A stretch of DNA of 64,000 bases, taken from the NCBI RefSeq assembly GCF_000234665.1, contig NC_018324.1, forward strand, positions 3,154,731 through 3,218,730, in the 5' to 3' direction. The translations under genes were made by a program, and so were the position numbers. Position 1 is the first letter of the stretch. Every line of letters starts with the position of its first letter. The stretch is from Leishmania mexicana MHOM/GT/2001/U1103. Taxonomy: Eukaryota; Euglenozoa; Kinetoplastea; Trypanosomatida; Trypanosomatidae. Positions 10,532 to 21,500 of this stretch are shown in pieces. The notes beneath the pieces were generated by a model. It made no database searches, was not told the origin of the DNA, and was given only the letters and a program-made list of their open reading frames with translations.

Positions 10532-11752
10532 CGGTGATGCGCATGCGCTCACGTCGTAGCACAAGGGCCTTTTTGTTCTGCCCTTCTCTCATCCCGACTC
10601 GTGGGTGCACCGCCGTTGGCGGTGCAGCGCCTCTCTTCGTCGTTGCTGCCCCTCGGGCTCTCATTGCACTGGACTTGGCTGAGTGCAATCTGTTTTCCTC
10701 CACCTCGCATACGCTCTCTCTGCTCGTCATGTCTCTTTTCATCTCCGTTTTCGCTCCGTGATGTGCACACCACCGATTTGTTTTTCTTTGCGCACCCTCC
10801 CCGCCGGCCTCCTCATCGCGCACGTCCTCTTCCAGGCTTGCCTCCAGCCCCCCCCCCCCCGAACGCAACCGCAGCGGCACGTGTTGCAGTTGGGGCGTTG
10901 GTGTGGTTGTGGGAGGGAATGTGGCGATAATGGCGGCTGGGCTCTTTTTGTGTGTGCTTGGCTTCTGTCCTTGCGTTCGCGCAAGAGGGGACTGCTGCCC
11001 AGGGCGGTGACGGGTGAGGTCAAGGGTCCAACTCGTCTCTTGGAGAAAGGAGGGGGCGAAAGGGCCGCAGGAAACGAGCTCCACTCCGCTTTTGCACAGC
11101 AGCCCTGTGGTACATGGACAACCTCATGAAGGCTTGCACGGGGGGATGCGATGTAGCTGGAAAGAAACATACACACAAACACATGTTCTCTCGCGTACTG
11201 CACATCGAGTGGCTACGCTGTACATCAGATGATCGGCAGTCAGGCGTCTTTTTCTTCGCTTTCACTACACAGACTCGAGTCGATGTCTCTGTCTCCCTGT
11301 GCTGATCTCATCCTTCTTTCAACGCAACTCTGCTGATCGCTCTCTCTCTCTGCGCGTGTACGTCTCATGGCGCATGATATCCGCCTTCCCCATCTCCAGA
11401 AACAAAAACAGGCACACCTGCGCACGCACCTTACATCAACACGATCGAACTCTCTTCTTACCAGCCCTGGATCCAGGGATCACGTCAGCTCACGCCCTCT
11501 TTTCGATCGTCTTCCTCTGCTCTCTTCTGCGACCGACTCCATCCAGTGCGCACCGTTACACAAGCTCCGTCTCAGCTAACACGGCGCCGTTTTCGGCTTG
11601 ATATTTGCATCGGGCGAGGCAAGTCGCGCTGCTCATTTCTCTGTTTGCACCCATCCTTTTTTTTATGATTGGTGTACGTGATTCTCTTTTTCTTTGGGCA
11701 CGTGTCCGCCCGGTCTCTCCTCTCTCTTGCCCATCTTTTTCCTTGGGACGTC
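10532..11752 (+). other. Intergenic region
   Basis: 1.2 kb without a supported gene. A poly-C run lies near 10848-10860 and pyrimidine tracts lie at 11490-11545 and 11636-11750. The last tract contains no AG before the ATG at 11753, so the splice acceptor is probably upstream, for example at 11545-11546. Confidence 0.55.
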
Positions 11753-12193
11753 ATGGGTTGCTTCAACTCGACCGACACCGTGGGGGATCAGGACCCTACG
11801 AAGGGATACATGTACACGAAGCCCAAGGCGAGGGGGACAAAGGAGGCGCTCTTCGGCGGACTTCTCTACCGCATTACCGACGAGGAGGAGGGCGGCTTGG
11901 CCTTCTACAACAACTCGATGGACTACGAGTTTCACATCAAGTACCTGTTTGGCGCCGATAGTCAGCTGAACGCGGTGGGCGACACCAAGTTCGAGATTCA
12001 GGATGACGGTATTCTCGCCGAGATGGTCGTCTACCCGTTGGAGACGAGGCACTTTGTGCAGGGCACAATCGACGGCTACGAGAGCAAGCTCGAGGCACTG
12101 CCGCTGTCGGAGGAGTACTTTGCGCAGCACCCGGAGATGGATGAGGCGGCCTACTACCGCCGTCTCGAGGCACCCAAAAGCAGCCAATTTTAA
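11753..12193 (+). CDS. Small myristoylated protein-like (DUF1935), dual-acylation motif
   Basis: 146 aa. The reading frame is open further upstream, but the ATG at 11753 gives MGCFNS, with Gly2 for N-myristoylation, Cys3 for palmitoylation and Ser6 as in the N-myristoyltransferase consensus. I therefore chose this start. Residues ~33-125 form a single DUF1935 domain with the family landmarks LLYRI, AFYNNS, AVGDTKF, VVYPLET and the closing ALPLSEEYF. These correspond closely to SMP-1 at 48073. The family is trypanosomatid-specific and several members locate to the flagellum, flagellar pocket or pellicular membrane. The double acylation signal suggests stable membrane association like SMP-1. 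A SIDER2-like copy starts about 800 bp downstream, probably in the 3' UTR. Confidence 0.93.
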   Translation: MGCFNSTDTVGDQDPTKGYMYTKPKARGTKEALFGGLLYRITDEEEGGLAFYNNSMDYEFHIKYLFGADSQLNAVGDTKFEIQDDGILAEMVVYPLETRHFVQGTIDGYESKLEALPLSEEYFAQHPEMDEAAYYRRLEAPKSSQF

Positions 12194-14853
12194 GCCTTCT
12201 CCCGGGGAAGATGTGGTGGAGTCACCTCCTTCTCCACACACGTGTCTCTTCACGTCTTCGCAGAAAGCGGAGGAGGTGATGCTGGTGCCTGTGGGTGTGT
12301 CCGTCCTCTTCTCTCTCCTGTATTTGCCATTGGTTGCTCGCCTGCCTCATCTCCTCCGCGTTTGTGTGTGCACGCCGGCGATGCTCTTCCGACTCTCTCT
12401 GTGTACGCATGCATGCGTGTGTGTGCGGGGGAGGGGGGCGTGTCCTCGTTGTCTCTTCTGTGTGACCGCCTATTCACTTCCAGGCGGATGCGAGAGGCGA
12501 GATGGTTGGTGGTGGTGGGGTCGGCAGAGGTGTTTCTTCTTTGTTCGATAGCGTATCCGTAGTGGTGTGTTCATCTGCTTGTTGCCTGTTGTGTTTTTCA
12601 TGTGCTCCCACAGTTTGTCTGTGACACCGCTCCGCCACTCGACGTCGAAAGACAACGGCAGCTAAACAATGACCAATTCGCTCTCCACAGAGAAAAGGGA
12701 GAGGGGATACAAGTGGCAAGCAGAGCAGCAACACGGCAAGAAAGAAAACGGCGGTAGCGGAAAGAACGCCGCTCGATGTACTCGCCTTCAGCTCTTCTCT
12801 TTTTCATATGTTTCTACCATGTGTGTCTGCTTTCTTTTTTAAGGTTTGTCAGACTCCTTCATTTTTCCATCTATGTGCGCAGCCTCTTCTCCCTCATCTT
12901 TTTCATCTTGTGTGTTCTTGCCCTTTGCTGCCATCGCTTATTTTTATTTTCTTTCACTCTTTTGTTTGCCAGGACGGCGGCACCCCCTCATGACGTGTGG
13001 ACACCGCTCAGTGCGTCGTATCCCACCGGGTCCACTACCGACACACTCGGTGGTGAAGCCGAGCAGCCCCTCTATCCCTGCCAACGCAGAACCACCTCTG
13101 GTGCTGACACGGCCAGGTCGTGGATGGCGTTGCGTTGGAGCGGCCTGCGACAGTGAGACGGTGAACACGTCTGCGCCATCCACATGATGGGCGGAGCGTC
13201 AGCGTGGCTCGAGCGTATATCATCCCACCCCCGGCCCTCACGCTGCCCACAGCGGTGTGGGGAGGCCTGAGCCACCCCGAGGGGAGGACGCACCAGGCGG
13301 GGACCGGCATGATGCGGGGAGCGGCTGTTAGGCGTGTCTACCCCTGCTTCTCACCACGCGATGCGGAGTCTGTGACGGGTCTGGCTGAGTGGTGTTCAGC
13401 GCATGCTCTATTGCAGAATGGGCGCCTTGAGAACAGGATTTTTATGTACGGCGTTTCTCCATCAGATGATGATCTTGATGATCGCGGATGTTCTGCTGTT
13501 GCTTCTCCTCCCTTTCCCTCACTCCTCTCTTTCTCTCTATGTGTTGCACACGCCTAATGTTGATGTTGGGCGGTGTTGTGCATGTGGTGGTGGCTGCTGA
13601 TGATTTTCTTCGTTATGCTTCATATCTCATGTTTTTATTCTATTTTAGGAGGGAGGGAGGGGAGCTGTTGTCTGTCTTGCGTGTGCGTGTGTTGTTTGCT
13701 CCGCTCTTTACCTCATTTCGCTTTCCTTATCTGTGTACTCATGAGGTGTACGTGTAACTCTCTCCCTCTGTGTGTGTGTGCGTGTGCCTCTATGTGCTCA
13801 GTGATGCATGGGAATGAGGCTTCTCCCCGAGTCGTTCTCTCTCAATTTCCAGCTCTCCTCCTTCAGGGAAACGCCTATTCTTTTCTCTCTTTTCTATGGC
13901 TATGCCCTCTCTCTCTCTTGTACGTGGGTGGATGATTTCGGGTGGGTGGGGTCGAGTGCTGTGTCTTGTTTCCTTTGCTCTCGCCGTTATATATATATTT
14001 GTTTCCCTTGCATTCATCTCCTTTCATCCTCCCTCCGCTTCTCGCCCTCTCCCAAGCTTCCCACATTGTCGGTCGTGTGTGCATGCAAGATGTCGTCAAG
14101 GGCGGCAACGCTGGCACGAAAAGAAAAAAAACGAGGGACGCAAGCCACATCTACGGACTCCAAGGAGGCGATACCCGCCCCCTCTCGCAAGACGCGTTGT
14201 GCATGCGAGCAAGAGGCGAATGCGAACCGCCATGTGACATGTGTGGTCGACCTTGTGTGCAATGCATCGTTGTTGAGAAAGGCACTGCTCGTCGTGCGTC
14301 AAGAAGACCTGCATGGCACACGGATGTCCCCAGTGTAGTTGGGCGAGACCATCGCCTACAATTTGTGGACACCCGTGTCACTTGCACATGTTCCCCTTGC
14401 TCACTCTCTGAGAGGCTGTGTGAATCCGAGGAAAATGCATCAAGGGTGCACCCCTCTCCATCTACCTCCCTCTTCTCACATCACTGCATCCCCCCTCCTC
14501 ACCATTCTCCCCCCTACCCCCTCCTGTCCCCCTCACCGACACACGCACAGTTCGCTGCACGTTCACCTCTATTTCGCGCTCTCTCTTTTCCCCTTGTTCG
14601 GACGGCTGCTTATCCACCTCCCTCCCTCCTCCCTCTGGCCTGTCCGCTCCACTCCGCTCCACACCACTCCTTCCCCCCTCCCCACTCCACCCCAGCACCT
14701 CAACCAGCGCCGCCTTCAGACATTTACAGCGGCATCTCGGTGTGTTTGTGTGCACTGCGGCTCTTCTCTCTCCCTTTTTGTCGCCCCCCCCTTGTTTTCG
14801 TCCATTGAATCGACACCGCAAAACCCCCAAAGAAGGGGTATCACGGCATCGCG
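12194..14853 (+). other. Intergenic region with SIDER2-like element
   Basis: 2.7 kb without a supported gene. It contains the SIDER2-like copy B (12990-13432), GT-rich runs, and a strongly C/T-rich block at 14440-14800 preceding the next gene. Frames across the C/T block give only proline/serine-rich readings. Confidence 0.6.
12990..13432 (+). mobile_element. SIDER2-like retroposon, copy B
   Basis: 443 bp matching copy A at 6218-6660 with only two base differences visible, both in the last 100 bp (GACGGG versus GACAGG, and GGCGCC versus GGCGTC). Same orientation as the genes and located about 800 bp past the stop of the SMP-like gene at 11753. No A-rich tail follows this copy. Such high identity is unusual for a degenerate retroposon family and points to recent duplication or gene conversion. 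Confidence 0.72.
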
Positions 14854-15255
14854 ATGGGGTCCGGCATCTCCAAGGAGGCCGCACCGGTAACCTTCAAGAA
14901 CGGAAAGCCCACCGTCAAGGGGACTAAGACATACGCGATGTTCAGCAACATCCTCTACCGCATCGCCGACACGGAGGCCAGGCGCTGGGCTTTCTACAAC
15001 GATAGCAAGGAGCTTATCATTCACGTAGCCGTCCTCTTCGACTACGACTCGCAGATAGTGCCGCTGGGCGACACCACCGCCTTCCGCATCGATGACCCAG
15101 ATGAGGGTAACGAAGATGACTTTGGCAAGTATCTCTGCGAGGTGGATGTGCGCCCGCTCGAGACCCAGATGTTCGTTGAGGGGTCGGTGACGGGGTGGCG
15201 CGTCGACACGCTCGAAGCCCGCACGGCTGAGGATGAGCGTGGGTACCGCCTTTAG
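14854..15255 (+). CDS. Small myristoylated protein-like (DUF1935), single-acylation motif
   Basis: 133 aa. Begins MGSGIS: Gly2 and Ser6 fit the N-myristoyltransferase consensus, but residue 3 is Ser, so palmitoylation next to the myristate is not expected. The DUF1935 domain covers ~28-125 with the landmarks ILYRIAD, WAFYNDS, PLGDTTAF, VDVRPLETQMFVEGSV. Compared with SMP-1 it has a small acidic insertion (DDPDEGNEDD, about residues 85-94) and an acidic C-terminus instead of the basic tail. Singly acylated SMPs such as SMP-2 are reported at the flagellar pocket rather than along the flagellum; whether this is that protein cannot be settled from sequence memory, so no symbol is given. Confidence 0.92.
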   Translation: MGSGISKEAAPVTFKNGKPTVKGTKTYAMFSNILYRIADTEARRWAFYNDSKELIIHVAVLFDYDSQIVPLGDTTAFRIDDPDEGNEDDFGKYLCEVDVRPLETQMFVEGSVTGWRVDTLEARTAEDERGYRL

Positions 15256-16607
15256 ATGATAACTATCTGGCGAGAAAAGGGAGGACCGGTAGGCGGAGCA
15301 TCATCGACACACACACACACACGCACATACAGACAGAACCTCGTTCCCCATGAATTGTCCTTACGGTATACACTGTGCTCCTCCTCCTCCACCCTCTCTC
15401 CCCTTCCCGTTGCTCGATTCCTGTGGTGGCAGCCCTGGCGACCGTAAAGGTGCCGCAGCGCATGACAAGGGAGGGTGGGAGGCGCACGAGAGGACGGAAC
15501 GAATGGGGTGCGCAGGATACAGACGTGGGTATGAAAAGACAACAACAAACGGCACTGTTGACGCTCACTGGCGCATTTGAGAGCTCGCGCGCGTGTTCAG
15601 GGTGATGCAACGTCCTTATTTTTCTCCCCTCTCCTGCGGCGTCCCCGTCGTTTCTTCTACGCCCATTCTCAACCCTTTCTTTCCACCGTTTTCCGCTACC
15701 ATTCTCTCTCTTTATTCTTTCTCCGACCGCTGTACGCACGTGGTCGATAGGACCCAGAGTCATCGTTTTTCTCCTTCGTTACTATCTTCCTGCGCATATG
15801 CTCGAGGCTGTGCATGTGTGTGTGTGTCTCTCTTTCCTTGTTGATGCCGCAGGCGTATCGTGTGTGCGGGTGATTGCGTATCTTTGCTTGCTTGCACACT
15901 TTTTCTTTTTCCCCCCCTCTGCATGGATGTCGCTTATTTCTTTTTTTGTGTGTCTTTGTGGTCTCATGAGCGCCGTCGGCGCTGTCGTTGATACTTGGTC
16001 GTCTCGCATTGTCTATCTTGCTTTATTTCGAGGCTCGCGTAGCTGTCTATGTGCACACATCCATGTATGTATGGATATGCGTGTGCAGGTGAACGTCTGT
16101 GACCTGCGCATGGTTGCGCCTCTCTTTTTTTCCTTTCCCTTTCGGTTTATCTCTTATTGCTTCACAAGCGCGTGCTTCTCTCTCTGTGTGTGTGTGTGCG
16201 CTTGTGTACGTGCGGGAGTACGAGTGGGCTGGTCAGCTGCTTGTGTTTGCATCTCACCATCTCTTGCCTCTTATGACCGTACATGAATGTATGTGCTTTC
16301 TATGTCGCTCTCTGTGTGCGCATATGTGTCTACATGTGTATGTGTGTGTGTGCTCATATAGCTTCCTTTTTTATCTCTAGCTCCCTTGCTTGCCTGCTCA
16401 CTGCGTGCACGCTTTCAGTGTGTTGCGCAGATATTTGTTGTGTGTGGGCGTGGGCGTGGGTGGCCTTCGTTTATTTTTTTCGTGTTGTAGTCTCTTCCTT
16501 TTTTGTGGTTTCGCGTCCTGCGCTGCCTTTGTCTCCTTGTTCACCCTTTCCCCCTACTTTCTATGTTTCCTCGCCAGACGGCGGGGGAATGCACTCAGGA
16601 TCACCCC

Positions 16608-16638
16608 CCGTCTCCCTCTCCCTCTCCCTCTCCCTCTC
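16608..16638 (+). repeat. CTCCCT hexanucleotide microsatellite
   Basis: About five tandem copies of a CTCCCT unit inside a pyrimidine-rich intergenic region. It probably has no role beyond being part of a polypyrimidine tract. Confidence 0.7.
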
Positions 16639-18540
16639 GCTGCTCCTCGCTTCTCCTCCCATTCATTTTTTTTCTTTTGGCTGTTGCCACTATTATCCTT
16701 GTTTTGCATGGAAATGGTGTCGGACGGGGGGGGGCACCCTCACCCGCCCTTCGGTGCAAGGTGCTTTCCTTCGCTTTCCTCCCTCTCCACACTCCCATGT
16801 ACGCGCACACACACCCACACACACGTTTGCACTGCCTCGTCGATTGCGCGAGGCACACGCGCGTCGTGCATGTGTGCGTGTGTCGCCAGATACGTGTAGT
16901 GATCACCGTGGGGACGGTCACGAGTGTTGCCGAGGGAACGCGCTCGGCTGGGTAGGGATGAGGTGGCGTAGTGAAGCAGAAGGGGGACAGGGTCCAGGCA
17001 GTACGTAGCAGCTTGCATGTGCGATTTGCGAGAAAGGCTGAAAAGGGTCCTTGTGAGACGCATAGGGAAGGACTGCCAAACAGAAGGAATTAGACGAATA
17101 GGTGAAGCGAGCGGGCGTCTTTGTTTGCCCCTCTGGCGCGCATCTTCGTACCTACGTTTGTTGGGGTCCATGCCTGTATGGCATCTTTTCGTTCTTTTCT
17201 TCCTCCTCTCTCTGCGCGCTCTGTCATACCGACACCGCCATCGAACTTGACAAGAGGCGAGAATGTGCACAAGGGCGTACGTGCATGCGAGGATGAGGCG
17301 GGGGGGGCGATACGGAAAGAGGAAAGTCGGGGTAGTGACTCCGTGGCGTGTCTTCGGTGCTGTCTCTCACTCTTTCCCTTTCTCCTTGCTCAGCGTTGTG
17401 GTTTGTGCGTGCGCTTGTCTTTTGCCACGTCTTTTTCTCCTCTTTCTCTTTCTGAACTTCCGACCACTGAAGAAGTGGTTGTGTGCGTGTGTGTATGCAC
17501 CTACCCCTCTCTTGCTCTATGCGCGCGTGTGTGTGTGTGCTGATTACTGTGGCCGCCGTCATCGACGTCGCGCGTGCGAGTCGTCCCTCCTACGCTCTCG
17601 CAAGCAGTTGTGCCCCCTCCTCTCTGTGTTTTGCTCTGTGCCTTTGGCGCTCTGGCAAGGAGCGGCGGCACACGTGCGGTTCGCGGGCCTCTCAGGCTCT
17701 CGTTTCTCCGACTCCTTCCCCGTTCCTCCCCATCACATGTGCCGCTTTCTCTGCTCTGCTCTTTGATGGCCACTCGCCACGGCGGAAGGGAGGGTGTGTG
17801 TGAGGGACCGTGCGCTGCGTTACGCGTTCGAGTGGGATAGCGACAACACAAGACGGTTGGAATGACGAAAAAAGCAGCGGCCCCAGCAGCTCTGCAAACG
17901 TGCGAAGCATCGTGGAGATGAGTGCGAGGTCTTGTGGCGTAGATGGCTGCTGACTTTTCCCTCTTCACCCCTCTTGTTTTCCATGCCAGTGTCTGTATCC
18001 CCCTCTGCGTCATGGATGGGGTAAGGGGTGTGTGTGGGATGGAGAAGCTTCGGATTGCACGTTGCGATGATGGTATGGAAGTGCACATGAAGGGCTAGCC
18101 TCTCTCTCGCCCTGCTGCCTTTTCCCTACCCCCTTCCCCATCGCTCTCTCTCGCGCGCGTTTTCTCCTCTTCACATTCCAGTACCTCTCAGCTGGATAAC
18201 TTCCTCTCTCCGTCACTCGTGTGTGTGCGTGAAGAGGAGGTGCGAGGCGGGCTGTCTTCTCCCTCCGTGCCCCCCATCCCATACCTCTCGCACACCCAGT
18301 GGCCCCCCTCCTCCTCCGTCACGGCCACTGTCCTGCTTTGGACGACCTCCTCCTTCACTTCCCTTTCCCTCTCCTTCCATCGTTGCCAGTGGGTTGGCGG
18401 GTGGGTGTGGAAGAGTACCCGCCGGCCAGAAACACACAAGGAAGGGGGGGAGGCAGCATCCAGGGAGTTGAGAGCAAGAGAAAAGGGCAGCAGCGCGCTT
18501 TATCGTGTCTTGGCGATTTCACTGCCGCTGTCAAGATCAT

Positions 18541-18592
18541 CCGTTTTCTCTTCATCGCCTATATTCGCTCGCGCATTGCTAACTTTGGTTAG
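18541..18592 (+). promoter_or_regulatory. Possible trans-splice acceptor for raptor gene
   Basis: A moderately pyrimidine-rich stretch ends TTGGTTAG with AG at 18591-18592, only 8 nt before the ATG at 18600. If used it would fix that ATG as the start. A weaker tract than others in this window. Confidence 0.35.
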
Positions 18593-18599
18593 GGTGCCA

Positions 18600-21500
18600 A
18601 TGTCGGCTGCTTCGTCACCGACCTGGCCAGGGCGCCACCACGCCGATTCCCCGCTGAGGATGGTACTCTCGGTGCCGGACATGGAATCGCTGGGTGAGAT
18701 CACAGACATGGATGTGCAGGAGCTTCTCTTGGCCATGACCTCTCCGACTGGCAGCCATGGCCGAGGTGCAAGACCGACTGACGCGGAGGTGCCGGGGGAA
18801 GATGACCCTGTCGCCTTGTACTCCGCTGAAGTAGCGTACACACGCGAGGAGCAGCCGGCCCAGCAGCAACAGCTACAACGACGGCCCTTTGTCGCTCCCG
18901 GTGTCTACACCGCTGGCCGCTCTCGGCGTGTGTCTCTTCCACCAGACCCGACGCCGTCTCCCATGACAATGGAGTTCCAAAGAACTTTCCCGTGTAGTGG
19001 ACATCGCACGTCGGTCGCGTCACCCCTCCTACAAAACACACCACTGTCGCAGTCCAACACGTTTGCAGAGCCGAACAACACGACTTTGGCATCGCGAAGC
19101 TCGACGCCTACGTCATCACTGTCCACCACCTTAGGCTCTCCAACTAAAACTCAAGACAGCCGCGCGGAGTACCGGAGCGAGGCATCACCACTGTCGCCGT
19201 CGCCGTCGCCGTCGCCATCAGCATCTCCGACGCTGCCGTGCCTGGTGCCGATCTCAGACACCGAAGTACTCGAGGCAGAGCTCCACCGCTGGGACTCGCA
19301 GCTCGTACAGGAGTGCTGGCTGCATCAAGAGCTCCACGGCGTACGTTGGGATGAGGAGCTGCTCCTGCAGCATGGCGCAGCGTACCGCCCTCGCGCTATC
19401 GCCTCTCGCACGACGGTCTCTATGACGCACTCCAAGAGGTTATGCATTGCGCTGAACGTGGAGACGTCCGTCGTGGAGAACGCGGAAGGGGCGCTAAGAG
19501 ACGAGAAGGGCGGCGGCCAAGCGGCCGGGATTCCGTCAATGAGCTCTCCTGAGGCGGAGGCATGGTCTCCGCTCTTCATGTGGCGCTCGCCCGCCTTCAT
19601 CTTCGGCGACAGCAGCGCCGTCCTGGCGCTGCTGTCGGAGCGGCTCAGCGAGCAATACAAAGGGCTGGCGCCGCGACCGCTGCCGACGACGTGCTGCGCC
19701 AACGCGCGCCCCTCTGACCTCATTCAGGCCCTCAGCGACGCCCGCAAAGACGCCGGCAGCGCAAAGGTTATTTTTCACTACGTCGCTCGAGGGGTGCCGC
19801 CTCCGCGTGGGGGCAATTTGTATTTGGTGAACATAGGGCCAAGCGCCACGGGGTACGCGGGACCGCCCTACAGTAAGTTGTCCCTGGACACCTTCCGCAG
19901 CCGTGTCGGGTTCCCGCTGGTCTTCGTGGCGGACTGCGCCGAGGCTGGCGAGATCCTGAACTACTACATACGGATGTGCGAGGAGCAGCATCAGCAGCGC
20001 TACTTCACCTCCTCGCGCGAGTACCAGCTCATGTCGAGTCGCCAGGTAAGCGCAGTGGAGTTGGACGCGCCGACCGATGGTCAAGCGGGCCGCATCACCA
20101 GCAGCTACGATCGTGTAGGCAGCAACCTCGACACGGTCCCCGCCGACCCGCTCCACTGCGGCGGCCACTTCGGCCCTGGTGGGATAGACGTTGCTGCGCC
20201 GCCGCAAAGTACCATCCTGCAAGACTTCTACTTCATCGGCGCTACCGGGAGTACTGACAGCAGCAATGGTGGCGCTAGTGGCAGTGTCAGCAGCGCCATG
20301 CGGTCGAGGATGAATGTCGGCCGTGGTGACGCGGGCATGATGGGTGTCGGCGCTGCCGCCGGTGGTGCAGCGGGGGGCGGCCGTGCCATGTGCGACGGTG
20401 ATACCGGGGCCCTGCGTCACCACCCACGCCTCCCCTCCGATATCCTCACGAGCTGTCTCACTACCCCGCTGCGCATGGCCATTCTGTGGTTTGTTGCGGA
20501 GCGCCCTGAGCTGCAAGCGTTGCACCCGCTCATTCTCCACCTCTTCCCTGGCACCTTGACGGACAAGAAAACGCCGCTTGGTCAGCTGCAGTGGTACCTG
20601 CAGTGCATTACCGAGTGCATCGCGTGGTCTACCCTCTCCCTCCCACAGTACTCTCGGCTTTTCCGCGAGGACGTTTACGTCGCGCCGCTCTTTCGAGGCT
20701 ATCTGCTGGCAGAGCGCATCATCGTCGGTGGACTGGGCGGGTGCCTCAGTGTCTACCCGCCCGTGCCAGCGACGCACTCGCACAGGCTGTGGAGCACGTG
20801 GGACAACATCGTGGAGCGTTCGTGCGTCTCGCTCCTCCGCGCAGTCCGGCCCGCCCCGCCACACTGTGCGAGTGTCCTGGAGTTCCGCAGTTGGCTGGAT
20901 GTGCAGGTGACGTCGTGGAAGTACAGCCGTCCCGACCTCCTGGCCGTGGAGGTCAGCAACACCGTTCCGGCCGCGGCCGCGTCGCCGGGGGGAGAGGCGC
21001 AGCCGAGTTGCCTACCGTCCCTGCCGGACGACGCCGCGGTGGTGATACCACCGTTCCTAGCCGAGGAGCTGCTCGGACTGCAGGTGATGTTGGACGGCAT
21101 TACACAACAGTCATTTGAGCTGCCACGGGCCTACTTGGCTGGCGTGTGGGGGCTGCAGCTGCGCTCGTCGACCTCCGCGGCGTGGGGCGGCACTAGGACA
21201 ACTGCCCCTGGTGCAGATGGTCGGGATGAGGCTGGAGAGGTCGGACGTGAGAGACGCCGCCCGTTTGTGTGTCCCACCGCGGGACGTGTACAAGGCAGAG
21301 GCGGCCGTGGTGCGACCGTCAGAGTTCCTCTGAGCAGTATCGCTGACCGCTACGCCAACACTCTCCATTCTTCCTATCCGCGGGCGCCTCAGCAACCACA
21401 ACAGGCCACCGCCATCTCGCCACCGTCTGACGGGCTCGCGCGGCTGACGGTGGCTTCCAGATCTTCTGTCGCTCTGCCTAACAGTTCTGAGAGCGCCGCT

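Larger units (their letters stand above)
15256..18599 (+). other. Intergenic region
   Basis: 3.3 kb without a supported gene. Very rich in TG/TC with runs of TGTG, CA at 15310-15325 and a CTCCCT hexamer repeat at 16608-16638. It presumably holds the 3' UTR of the SMP-like gene and the 5' UTR of the raptor gene. A GTG-initiated extension of the raptor frame through 18219-18599 is not counted as coding. Confidence 0.55.

Noticed and set aside
18219..18599. Upstream extension of the raptor frame by 127 codons
   Set aside because: It starts at GTG and not ATG, has Pro/Ser-rich UTR-like composition, and a possible splice acceptor lies at 18591-18592.
19536..20864. A 442-codon minus-strand open frame opposite the raptor gene
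   Set aside because: It is a shadow of the GC-rich raptor codons. All recognisable motifs are on the + strand, and the antisense product is rich in Arg/His/Gly with no family resemblance.
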